A DNA stretch of 64,000 bases from NCBI GenBank assembly GCA_017430535.1, contig JAFRMR010000023.1:124001-188000 (forward strand), in the 5' to 3' direction. Every line of letters starts with the position of its first letter. Positions within the stretch are counted from its first letter, which is position 1. The DNA comes from Clostridia bacterium (GTDB taxonomy: Bacteria; Bacillota; Clostridia; Oscillospirales; Acutalibacteraceae). This document shows, one piece after another, positions 35,992 through 44,089 of this stretch. The position numbers were made by a program, and so were the translations under genes. The notes beneath the pieces were generated by a model, which saw nothing but the letters and a program-made list of their open reading frames with translations, ran no database searches and was not told where the DNA came from.

Positions 35992-37447
35992 TATCGTTTT
36001 CTTCCTTCGGTTCAGTATTGTCGGCCTGCTTTGAGGCCTTATCAAGAGGCAGCGTCACGGTAACGGTGGTGCCTTCGCCGTAGACACTGTCAACGGCAAG
36101 CTCCCCGCCATGGTGGCTGAGAATTTCATCGCATACCGCAAGACCTATGCCTGAGCCCCTCACGGTATTGTTGGCTTTATAAAACTTTTCTTTGATATGA
36201 GGCAGATCCTCTTCTTTTATGCCTGCTCCGGTATCGGCAAATGTGATAACCAGAGATTTTTTATCGATTATTTCGGCGGAAACGGTGATTTTGCCGCCTT
36301 CATCCGAATACTTGACGGCGTTGTCGAGTATATTTATGAACACCTGCTTTATCCTTGCAGGGTCCCCCGTGCCCGGGGCGGGCGCATCGGGGAAGTTATA
36401 TACAACCTCAATGCCGTTTTTCATTGTGCGTTCCTTGAAGGAATAAACCACATCGTCAAGCTCGGCAAGAAAATCCATTTTTTCACTTTTGTATTTGAGA
36501 CGGCCGCTGTTCATACGGGAGAAATCAAGAAGCTCCTCAACCATGGAATTGAGCCGCCCGGCTTCGCTGATGATTATTTCCATACCCCGTTTAGTCATAC
36601 CCGGGTCGCTGTCACCTATCTGAATAAGAGTCTCGCCCCAGCCCCGTATGGCGGTAAGGGGTGTGCGCAGCTCGTGGGAGACCGTGGAGATGAAATCGTT
36701 TTTCATGCGGTCTGTTTCGGAAAGCTTGCCTGCCATATCGTTAATGGTGACGCAGAGCTCGCCTATTTCATCGTTATAGGGGTAATCCTCAATCCTTGCA
36801 TTAAAATCGCCGCCGGCAATCTTACCTGCGGTTTCGCCGATTTCTTTAACGGGATTAACGATTGACTTTATGAAAACCATACCGGAAATCATAAGCACGG
36901 CAAACATAAGCACGGCTGTAAAGAATATCAGAAGAGCAATCCTTGCAAGCTGCTGGTCAACGGCGTCAAGGGAAACCATAAACCTTATGCCGCCGCCGAG
37001 GGTGCCGTCGCTGTAGCGGTAAACATTGGTGGAGGCCATAATCTTTTCGCCTGAGGGAAGCTTGCCGGTCCACCGGTCCGTGCCCGTTTCGTTTTTGACA
37101 GCGGAATTGAAATCCGGCATATTAACATTCTCACTTATTGAAAAGCCGCTGGATGTGGCTATGACCTTACCGCTGCTGTCTATTACCCAGACAGCAACAT
37201 GGTCTTTATTGGAAAAATTCTCAACATAACCTCTTGCTGCATCTTCAAAACCGGTATCCGAGGCGCCGTAAAGGCTGAAAACGGAGCTGATATCGTTGGT
37301 ATCGTAATTCTCTATAAACAGCTCCGCGGTGCCGTAATAGTAATTCCTTACGAGAGCGAAGGCAAAAAGGGACACGATAAGAAGAATAACCAGAACTATG
37401 GACGCAACATTTATCGCCCATCTTTTGGTAATTCCCGTAAATTTCAC
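35984..37447 (-). CDS. Sensor histidine kinase (HAMP-HisKA type)
   Basis: A 487-aa sensor. Membrane spans lie near 13-34 and 170-192 and enclose an extracellular sensor of about 135 residues. A HAMP linker, HisKA with FISTVSHELRTPL (phospho-His) and a HATPase with NILDNAVKYSDEG, DTGAGI and GSGIGLAV follow. An acidic tail ends the protein. The start is GTG at 37447 after AGGAGG. It is 35 bases behind its response regulator. The domain plan resembles WalK/PhoR, but PAS is absent, so the signal is unassigned. Confidence 0.94.
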   Translation of the reverse strand: MKFTGITKRWAINVASIVLVILLIVSLFAFALVRNYYYGTAELFIENYDTNDISSVFSLYGASDTGFEDAARGYVENFSNKDHVAVWVIDSSGKVIATSSGFSISENVNMPDFNSAVKNETGTDRWTGKLPSGEKIMASTNVYRYSDGTLGGGIRFMVSLDAVDQQLARIALLIFFTAVLMFAVLMISGMVFIKSIVNPVKEIGETAGKIAGGDFNARIEDYPYNDEIGELCVTINDMAGKLSETDRMKNDFISTVSHELRTPLTAIRGWGETLIQIGDSDPGMTKRGMEIIISEAGRLNSMVEELLDFSRMNSGRLKYKSEKMDFLAELDDVVYSFKERTMKNGIEVVYNFPDAPAPGTGDPARIKQVFINILDNAVKYSDEGGKITVSAEIIDKKSLVITFADTGAGIKEEDLPHIKEKFYKANNTVRGSGIGLAVCDEILSHHGGELAVDSVYGEGTTVTVTLPLDKASKQADNTEPKEENDNE

Positions 37448-37482
37448 CGTTTTGCCTCCTTTCTCAAAACTTGCAGTTTAAA

Positions 37483-38181
37483 TTATTCCTGCCATTTATA
37501 CCCTACGCCCCACACCGTCATAAGGTGCCTGGGCTCGGACGGGTCATCCTCTACCTTCATACGAAGCCGCCTGATATTAACATCAACTATCTTTTCCTCG
37601 CCGAAATAATCCGTGCCCCAGACTTTGCTGAGAATATCGGTACGGCTCAAGGCCTCGCCGGGCTTCATGAAGAACAGCTCCACAATCTGAAACTCCACCT
37701 GGGTAAGCTCTATGCTTTTGCCGTTTTTGGAGAAGGAGCGGGAGCGGGTATTCAGGGTGAACTCGCCCAGCTGTATTTCATCGGACTTCTTTTCATCGCT
37801 CTTATTATTCATGGCAACGCGGCGGTAGACTGCATCCACCCTTGCCACAAGCTCCGTGGGGGAGAAGGGCTTGGTCATATAATCATCCGCCCCCATCATA
37901 AGGCCGGTGATTTTATCCATTTCCTGTGATTTGGCGGTTAGCATAATGATACCGATGTTGGAATTCTTTTCGCGAAGCTCCTTGCAGACCTGAAGGCCGT
38001 CCACATTGGGCATCATAACATCAAGAACGGCAACATCAATATTGCCCCCTTCGGCTTCGTAGAGCTCAAGGGCTTTTTCGCCGTCCTCGGCTTCAACAAC
38101 ATCATATCCGCCGCGCCTGAGATTTATGACTATAAAATCTCTTATGGCTGATTCATCTTCTGCTATAAGTACCTTTTTCAT
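37483..38181 (-). CDS. OmpR/PhoB-family response regulator
   Basis: A 232-aa regulator. The receiver has acidic residues in IAEDES, the phospho-acceptor Asp in AVLDVMMPNVDG and the Lys in MTKPFSP. The C-terminal winged helix contains ELTQVEFQIVELF and DVNIRRLRMKVEDDP. It is the partner of the downstream histidine kinase and lies 15 bases after the VCBS lipoprotein, so all three are likely one signalling unit. Confidence 0.96.
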   Translation of the reverse strand: MKKVLIAEDESAIRDFIVINLRRGGYDVVEAEDGEKALELYEAEGGNIDVAVLDVMMPNVDGLQVCKELREKNSNIGIIMLTAKSQEMDKITGLMMGADDYMTKPFSPTELVARVDAVYRRVAMNNKSDEKKSDEIQLGEFTLNTRSRSFSKNGKSIELTQVEFQIVELFFMKPGEALSRTDILSKVWGTDYFGEEKIVDVNIRRLRMKVEDDPSEPRHLMTVWGVGYKWQE

Positions 38182-38196
38182 ATTCTGTACTCCCGG

Positions 38197-39564
38197 TCAA
38201 GGCAGTTTAACTACCGTTTTTCTTATCTGTTCTGCATCAAAGCCCTGCTTTTCGCCGGCTGCTTCGGTTTTTGCAAGGATAACCTTATCGGTAAACTTCA
38301 GTATGTCAACATCGGAGCTGGAGTTTCCGCTTTCGTAATCCTTGCGGCTTACGGTGAACACACTGAACAGGACGGTTTTGCCGGAGCAGACCTGATAATA
38401 ATGCACGCCGTCTTCTTCGCTTTCACGCACGACATAGTCTTTGCCTTTGTCGTTATCAAGGCGGATATAGTAACCATCCTGAAGGTTTACCCAGGTGCTC
38501 AGCTGCGAAGCGGGCATAAGGCCTACGAAGTAAACCCAGTTTGTTACGGGAAGGGTATCATCGGCCGGTAATGGCTTTGCTTCGGCTGCGCCTTCGGGAG
38601 AGGATGTTTCCTCCGTCTTTTCCGACGGCGGGGACTGAACGGGGATTTCAATCATACCGTCGTTATTGATATCTGCGCAGTGTATCTGCTCATACCTGAG
38701 GGTTACCGAATTTGAATCTGTTTTGCCGTCAAACATAGGGGCAATCAGGGTTTTCTTTTCGGAATCCCAGTAAACCACTTCGGTAATCATCATGTTGCTG
38801 TTTTTCTCGGCATCAAAATAAACCTTCATGGGGTAGTGGGAATTGTACTTTTCTCTCTTTACGGAAACATAGGCGCCCACATTTGGGTCAAGGCTGACGG
38901 AGCCCATGGTGACAAAATCTTTTTTGGAGAGTTTTATCAGGTTGGCGGTGCGTTTTATTATGTTGCCGCTGTTTTCGGAAAGAATATAGAGAACCTCGGA
39001 CTGGCGGTCATCATCCATATCGGCTATTTCAACCGCATCGCAGGTCTGGGTTTTAATCTCTTCATAAGAAGAGCTGTCACTCAGGGAGCGGTAAACAGTA
39101 AAGACCTTGGCGTTGCCTATACCCTGATAATTCCACACAACCACGATTTCGGAAATACCGTCGCCGTCCATATCCTCAACCGTAAGGGAATCCACAACAT
39201 TGCCGTAGCCGTTGAAAGAAACCGACTTTTTCCACACGCCGTCGGCAAAAGAAAATACCGAAAGCTGAACCGTGTTGCTTTCAAGGGTGTTGCGGTAAAG
39301 GATAATTGCATCCTCGGCACTGTCGCCGTTAAGGTCGCTGACGGTTATGGCGGAGAGGTGGTCGCCCCCTGCGGGATTTGAAAGAATAACATTGCCCTCA
39401 AGCTCGGAATTGAAAGCGGAGACCAGACCCTCATATTCGGAGTAGTAAAGAGGCGGGGTAAGAAGAGAATCGACGGTATGTATCAGGCTGCCTTTTTCGC
39501 AGGCAGACATAAGCACTGCCATAAGCAGAATAAACACGGGAAAAACCAAACGCCTGAGCTTCAT
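38197..39564 (-). CDS. Lipoprotein with VCBS/FG-GAP-type calcium-binding repeats
   Basis: A 455-aa exported lipoprotein. The signal peptide ends in a lipobox LMSAC, so Cys near 22 should be lipidated. The mature part has repeated Asp-rich loops typical of VCBS/FG-GAP propeller blades (DLNGDSAEDAII, DMDGDGISEIVV, DMDDDRQSEVLY and DINNDGMIEIPV). It may form a beta-propeller that binds calcium or carbohydrate. Start ATG 39564 is set by GGAGG just upstream. It is the first gene before the two-component pair and may feed it a signal; that is inference. Confidence 0.85.
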   Translation of the reverse strand: MKLRRLVFPVFILLMAVLMSACEKGSLIHTVDSLLTPPLYYSEYEGLVSAFNSELEGNVILSNPAGGDHLSAITVSDLNGDSAEDAIILYRNTLESNTVQLSVFSFADGVWKKSVSFNGYGNVVDSLTVEDMDGDGISEIVVVWNYQGIGNAKVFTVYRSLSDSSSYEEIKTQTCDAVEIADMDDDRQSEVLYILSENSGNIIKRTANLIKLSKKDFVTMGSVSLDPNVGAYVSVKREKYNSHYPMKVYFDAEKNSNMMITEVVYWDSEKKTLIAPMFDGKTDSNSVTLRYEQIHCADINNDGMIEIPVQSPPSEKTEETSSPEGAAEAKPLPADDTLPVTNWVYFVGLMPASQLSTWVNLQDGYYIRLDNDKGKDYVVRESEEDGVHYYQVCSGKTVLFSVFTVSRKDYESGNSSSDVDILKFTDKVILAKTEAAGEKQGFDAEQIRKTVVKLP

Positions 39565-39615
39565 ATTGCCGCCTCCTCTCTTATAAATAAAATAATAAAT
39601 ATATTTGGTCAATGT

Positions 39616-39645
39616 ATTATAGCATAATTGGTTAACCTATTTCAA
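39616..39645 (-). promoter_or_regulatory. Sigma-A promoter before the lipoprotein/two-component genes
   Basis: TTGAAA (39645-39640), 18-base spacer, perfect TATAAT (39621-39616) on the minus strand. It is the only strong promoter I see before the 25-gene minus-strand run that ends at 17011. Confidence 0.7.
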
Positions 39646-39666
39646 TAATAAATTATTAATTTTTAT

Positions 39667-39704
39667 AATAAAATAAGAACTCTCCGCCCTGAGACGGAGA
39701 GTTC
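39667..39704 (-). terminator. Intrinsic terminator after ybbR
   Basis: Perfect 10-bp stem GAACTCTCCG (39677-39686) with CGGAGAGTTC (39695-39704), 8-base loop, followed on the minus strand by TTATTTTATT. It ends the cdaA-ybbR transcript. Confidence 0.85.
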
Positions 39705-39718
39705 ATTGATTCTGAAAT

Positions 39719-40990
39719 TTATCTTACGGTTACCGTTGCGGTGTATTCGCCGTAAATCCAGCAGTTTTCATCCGTAAAGGTAACGGGTACGGTATATGTG
39801 CCCGGCTTTTCGGGATCTATGGTGCTGAGATCTGCGCTGAAATTGGTCTCATCAAAAGTTACGGCTTCCGCCTGCTCTGCGGGGCCCACTATTGCAACCT
39901 CGGCAAAATCGGGAACTACGGACTGGACGTCGGCTCCCCTGGGGGCATTGATATATGCAAGGGTTTCCGGAGCCGCCGTAATCCTGCTAGTAACATCCCG
40001 GGCAGTTACGGTAACGGTGAATTCCTCGGTGCCATCAAGGATAACAACGCCGTTTGTTTCCGCCTTGGAAGCGGGAACGGTAAACTTACTTGTGCCGGCG
40101 TTAATTTCGGTGAAATCCATACGCTTTACAACGAAGGAGCTGATGGAATTCACCCGGCTTTCGGGCACGCCCACCTGAATATTTGCAGGAGAAACAGTGT
40201 ACTCAACTCCGGAGAATCCGGCAGGCTTGCCGGTAAAGGCAACAGCCGTTGAAATATTTACGATTTTATACACAGGCAGAGTGACGGCAGCCTCGGTTAA
40301 CTGAGCCTGACTGCTGCCTTTGAGGATTGAAATATATTTATAATCCACGGTTTCGTCGCTGATGCCGGAAACCGCCGCTGTAAGGTTCTGGGTTTCTGTT
40401 ACCGGAGCAGTAAGAGCGGCCCTTGCCACAATACCTTTTATCTTATGAACCTCGGACTCGGGGCCGGAAACTTTAACCTTTGATGTATCGGCAATAAACG
40501 GCTCCCCTGCCGTATAGCCATCGGGAATGTTTCCATCAAGACCGGTTATCTCCGGCTCAATATCAAACTCTTCCTGAGCCATATAGTCAAAATAAACGCT
40601 GATATTGTTATCGGAAAGAGAATCGATAGTGATGGCCGAATTATCATTGGGCTGGGCATCAATTCTCAGAGAATATACGCCGGGAGCCACTACGGAGCCC
40701 GTATTGGCCGTAACTGTGATTTTATCTTTTATATCGGATGAATCCACAACAAACCGCTGGCCCCTTACCGTGACATTTACGGTGAAATCCTTTTCACCGA
40801 AAGCGGTAAGACCCAGTTTGTTTTCAAGGCCTTTGTAGTCAATGGTGACAGGCACATCTTTTAACACCACGGTAGTCTGAGGTGTTTTTTCAAGGGTTAC
40901 AAGGGCCCATATAAACACGGCGGCTATAAGAGAAAAAACCGCCACAAATTTGTTGTTGTAAAATAAACTACTTATTCTGTGCTTCTTCAT
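39719..40990 (-). CDS. YbbR-like domain protein, CdaA regulator (CdaR)
   Basis: A 423-aa protein with an N-terminal membrane anchor (about 14-32) and a series of four YbbR-type beta domains outside the membrane, ending TYTVPVTFTDEN. In Bacillus and Listeria CdaR binds and adjusts CdaA, the diadenylate cyclase. It overlaps the end of cdaA. The third member, glmM, that usually follows is absent; a terminator ends the transcript here. Confidence 0.92.
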   Translation of the reverse strand: MKKHRISSLFYNNKFVAVFSLIAAVFIWALVTLEKTPQTTVVLKDVPVTIDYKGLENKLGLTAFGEKDFTVNVTVRGQRFVVDSSDIKDKITVTANTGSVVAPGVYSLRIDAQPNDNSAITIDSLSDNNISVYFDYMAQEEFDIEPEITGLDGNIPDGYTAGEPFIADTSKVKVSGPESEVHKIKGIVARAALTAPVTETQNLTAAVSGISDETVDYKYISILKGSSQAQLTEAAVTLPVYKIVNISTAVAFTGKPAGFSGVEYTVSPANIQVGVPESRVNSISSFVVKRMDFTEINAGTSKFTVPASKAETNGVVILDGTEEFTVTVTARDVTSRITAAPETLAYINAPRGADVQSVVPDFAEVAIVGPAEQAEAVTFDETNFSADLSTIDPEKPGTYTVPVTFTDENCWIYGEYTATVTVR

Positions 40991-41855
40991 TTTTTCTGCC
41001 CTTTTTCAGTATTTTAAGCGGGTTGGGTTTATTCTCATCATTTTTATCGGTAATGTAGCCGATAAGCTCATTTCTGAGCTCCGATTCCGTAAGACCTTTG
41101 CGCAGGTTTCCGTTCTGTGCAAGGGAAATTGCCCCGGTTTCTTCGGAAACAACAACCACCATGGCATCGCACACTTCGCTCATACCGAGAGCAGCCCTGT
41201 GCCTTGTGCCGAGCTCGCTTGAAAGCTCGGACTGCCCGGTATTGGGCAGCACGCAGCCGGCGGCAAGGATTCTGTCTTTCCTGACAATAACCGCGCCGTC
41301 GTGCAAAGGTGATTTGGGATAGAAAATATTGCCTATAAGCTCGTGGGTGACCTTGGCATCCATTTCTATGCCGTTATTGGCTATATCGCCCAAAAGGATA
41401 TCCTTTTCAAACACAATGAGAGCCCCGGTTTTGCTTTCGCTCATTCGGTCAACAGCTTTGCAAATTTCAATTATGGCGGTGTTGACTTCTTCGGATGTTT
41501 CGCCCCGGTAGCCCCGCATTATTGCATTGACGAAGCCGAAACGGCTTTTGCCCAGGTGCTCAATAATCTGGCGGATTTCCTGCTGGAATACCACAACAAG
41601 AATAATAAAGATATTGGCAAACAGGAGCTGGAGAATATAGGAGCTTGCCTGCATATCAAACACATAAACCAGAAGGTAGATAATGCCAAGGAACAGCAGG
41701 CCTTTGGCCAGCTGAAAAGCCCTTGAATCCCTTATGATTTTGATGCACTGGTATATAACGAAAGCAACCAGGAATATATCAAGAAAATCCCTTATCCTGA
41801 ACGACAGGGACGGTATTTTTGATATCAGTTCAAATAAGCTGTTAAACTCACCCAT
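40968..41855 (-). CDS. cdaA: Diadenylate cyclase CdaA
   Basis: Makes cyclic di-AMP from two ATP. Three membrane spans lie in the first 100 residues. The DAC domain has the motifs PLHDGAVIVRKDRI and RHRAALGMSE, with the catalytic DGA and RHR groups. Length 295 aa is usual. c-di-AMP controls potassium, turgor and wall balance. It has its own promoter 38 bases upstream and shares the operon with ybbR. Confidence 0.97.
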   Translation of the reverse strand: MGEFNSLFELISKIPSLSFRIRDFLDIFLVAFVIYQCIKIIRDSRAFQLAKGLLFLGIIYLLVYVFDMQASSYILQLLFANIFIILVVVFQQEIRQIIEHLGKSRFGFVNAIMRGYRGETSEEVNTAIIEICKAVDRMSESKTGALIVFEKDILLGDIANNGIEMDAKVTHELIGNIFYPKSPLHDGAVIVRKDRILAAGCVLPNTGQSELSSELGTRHRAALGMSEVCDAMVVVVSEETGAISLAQNGNLRKGLTESELRNELIGYITDKNDENKPNPLKILKKGRKNEEAQNK

Positions 41856-41892
41856 ACCGGATAATATCCTTTCAGAGAATGTATCTTATTCG

Positions 41893-41921
41893 AGTATACA
41901 CTTAAGCCTCAAGTTTTTCAA
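41893..41921 (-). promoter_or_regulatory. Sigma-A promoter of cdaA-ybbR
   Basis: TTGAAA (41921-41916), 17-base spacer, TATACT (41898-41893) on the minus strand, 38 bases before the cdaA ATG. Confidence 0.7.
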
Positions 41922-41935
41922 TAAAGATGAAAACA

Positions 41936-41952
41936 GTTAATAAAAAATTAAC
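41936..41952 (-). terminator. Weak hairpin after ispF
   Basis: GTTAAT (41936-41941) and ATTAAC (41947-41952) form a 6-bp AT-rich stem, with TGTTTTC beyond it on the minus strand. It may slow polymerase at the end of the alaS-ispF transcript, but the stem is weak. Confidence 0.3.
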
Positions 41953-41965
41953 TTAGGATTAAAAA

Positions 41966-42445
41966 TCAGGCCTCATCCTGCACAAGAACCACTGCCCTTG
42001 CCGCTATGCCGAGCCCTTCGCCGGTAAAGCCCAGCCCCTCTTCGGTGGTGGCCTTTACGCTGACAAAGCTTTCATCAATGCCAAGGGCTTTGGAAATATT
42101 CCTTCTCATATCGGGAATATAGGGCGCCATTTTAGGGCTCTGAGCTATTACGGCAGAATCCACATTGACAACCGCAAATCCCTTTGATTTCAGCAGCTTT
42201 GCGGTTTCTTCAAGGAGCATTATACTATCCGCTCCCCTGTATTTTTCATCGGTATCCGGAAAGTGATAACCTATATCGCCGAGTGCCAGTGAGCCCAGCA
42301 GGGCATCTGCCACGGCGTGAGCCAGCACATCCGCATCGGAGTGGCCAAGGAGGCCTTTTTCGTATTCTATCTCCACACCGCCGATAATCAGCTTTCTGCC
42401 GGGAACAAGGCGGTGAACATCATAGCCCTCACCTATTCTTATCAT
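41966..42445 (-). CDS. ispF: 2-C-methyl-D-erythritol 2,4-cyclodiphosphate synthase
   Basis: A step of the MEP isoprenoid pathway. The zinc site is seen in GEGYDVHRL and [18 protein letters not shown], and the C-terminal [16 protein letters not shown] matches the family. Length 159 aa is normal. ispF is here without ispD and overlaps the toprim gene by four bases, which is unusual company. Confidence 0.97.
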   Translation of the reverse strand: MIRIGEGYDVHRLVPGRKLIIGGVEIEYEKGLLGHSDADVLAHAVADALLGSLALGDIGYHFPDTDEKYRGADSIMLLEETAKLLKSKGFAVVNVDSAVIAQSPKMAPYIPDMRRNISKALGIDESFVSVKATTEEGLGFTGEGLGIAARAVVLVQDEA

Positions 42446-43044
42446 TCTTCCTTTTCACCTCTTTTAATCGCTTCAAGATCCTGCCTGAACCTGCCGTAAG
42501 TTGTGATGAGATTAAGCACTTTGATAAGGGAATTTGCGCTCAGGCGGGAAGGGAGGCCGTAATATTTAAGCAGGGCTCTGCGCTTTACGGAGCTGTCCGG
42601 CCCCCCGGTAAGGCCCAGCTCATAGAAATCCTGCTTGGTAATGGGCCGCAAGGGCTCTTCCGTTGTTTCACAAAGGACCCCGGCATTTTCAAGGGCCTGC
42701 ATAATAACGGATTCCGGCATTCCCTCAACCCCCAGTTTACCTTCTTTGGAGGGCTCGGTTTTGCGCTTTTCCTTGCCGAAAATATCGGGAATGTAGGCAT
42801 GATATATATTTTTCTGATCCACTGTTGAGCCGATGAATGAGCGGATTTTAAAGCCTGCGGCATCACTGTCCGTAAGCACTAAAATACCGTTTCTTTCCGC
42901 CAGCAGCCGTATCATTTTCTGAAGCTCTTTATCTTTGAAAATGCCAAAGCCGTCGGTCTGGATTATGGGGGCGTCAATAATTGAAGAAAGCTTGATTTTA
43001 TCATACTTGCCTTCAACAATGACCGCCTGTTTGATTTTAACCAC
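42442..43044 (-). CDS. Toprim-domain protein (RNase M5-like)
   Basis: A 200-aa protein with an N-terminal toprim domain: VIVEGKYDK carries the catalytic Glu and [10 protein letters not shown] the Asp pair. The C-terminal half is the DUF4093 type. RNase M5 processes 5S rRNA precursors in Firmicutes and has this layout; the assignment is by family resemblance. The start is GTG at 43044, directly after the holA stop codon, with AGGTG upstream. Confidence 0.88.
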   Translation of the reverse strand: MVKIKQAVIVEGKYDKIKLSSIIDAPIIQTDGFGIFKDKELQKMIRLLAERNGILVLTDSDAAGFKIRSFIGSTVDQKNIYHAYIPDIFGKEKRKTEPSKEGKLGVEGMPESVIMQALENAGVLCETTEEPLRPITKQDFYELGLTGGPDSSVKRRALLKYYGLPSRLSANSLIKVLNLITTYGRFRQDLEAIKRGEKEE

Positions 43045-44070
43045 TCAGGCACCTGCTTTCCACAGTTTCACAAGGGTTGTTTCAAGTACTGTTCTGCCGT
43101 CGGCGGAAGCGCTTTTAAGGGCAAGATCCGCCCCGGCAAGAATATCAAGGCATATTTTTATATGGGCAAGGGAAAAACGCTGCGCGGATTCGCCGCTCTT
43201 CTTGAGACGGTATGCGGATTTTCCTTTGTAGTCTTTATAGTAATCCCCCAGACTGTCGTAGGGTATATTCTCACCCCTCATAACCTTTGCGCGGTACATA
43301 TCAACATATTTTGATATAAGGGCGGAAAGAATCATAACCTCGCTTTCCCTTTTGGCGAAAAGGTCCGCAAGAATACTGAGAGCGCTGTCAATTTTACCGG
43401 TGAGAATAAAATCCGTCATCTCAAAAACGCTTGCCTCAAGGCTCTTTATGCAAACCGCGTCAACATCCGTATTAGTGATAGTATCACCGGAATATGCGCA
43501 GAGCTTTTCAAGCTCATTGAGCAGGAGATTGAGATTTGAACCTACCGTATTAAGCATGTTGAAAGCGACACCTTTTTCGAAGGTTTTGCCCCGCTTTTTT
43601 GCGCCGTTTTCAAGTATACGGACTATATCGCTCTCCTGTTTTGCGCTAAACTCAACCTTATAGCCGTACTTATCAAAAAGCTTGAGCAGGTCTTTCATTT
43701 TCTTTGCCGGCGCAAGGGAAGTGTAGGAAAAAATCAGGCAGTTTTCTTCGGGATTATCCTGCAAAATCATTTCGATATTTTTAAAGTCCGCATCGGACGC
43801 GTCATCAACGGGATAATCCCTGACAACAACGCACTTTCTGCCCCCGGTAAATGAGAAGGCGGTAACCTCATCATAAACCGAGGAAAGCTCTGTGTTTTCG
43901 CCGTCAAAAACTCTGAGATTGAACTCTTCAAGGTCTTTATCAACTGCGGCGCGCATAAGCTTTTCGGTATATACTTTAACAAGGTAGCTTTCGGCTCCGT
44001 AAAGGATGAAAGCCCCTCCGGGATCGTTTTTTATTTTTTCGGAAAATGCGGATTCGGTGAGAACGGGCAC
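43045..44070 (-). CDS. holA: DNA polymerase III subunit delta
   Basis: The clamp-loader delta subunit. Its pattern includes GGAFILYGAESYLVK, the ALISKYVDMYR helix and LLNELEKLCAYSG. Length 341 aa is usual. The start is GTG at 44070, after a GGGGG site. The comEC-holA pair is a standard Firmicutes arrangement. Confidence 0.95.
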   Translation of the reverse strand: MPVLTESAFSEKIKNDPGGAFILYGAESYLVKVYTEKLMRAAVDKDLEEFNLRVFDGENTELSSVYDEVTAFSFTGGRKCVVVRDYPVDDASDADFKNIEMILQDNPEENCLIFSYTSLAPAKKMKDLLKLFDKYGYKVEFSAKQESDIVRILENGAKKRGKTFEKGVAFNMLNTVGSNLNLLLNELEKLCAYSGDTITNTDVDAVCIKSLEASVFEMTDFILTGKIDSALSILADLFAKRESEVMILSALISKYVDMYRAKVMRGENIPYDSLGDYYKDYKGKSAYRLKKSGESAQRFSLAHIKICLDILAGADLALKSASADGRTVLETTLVKLWKAGA

Positions 44071-44089
44071 TGTAAAGCCCCCTTATATA

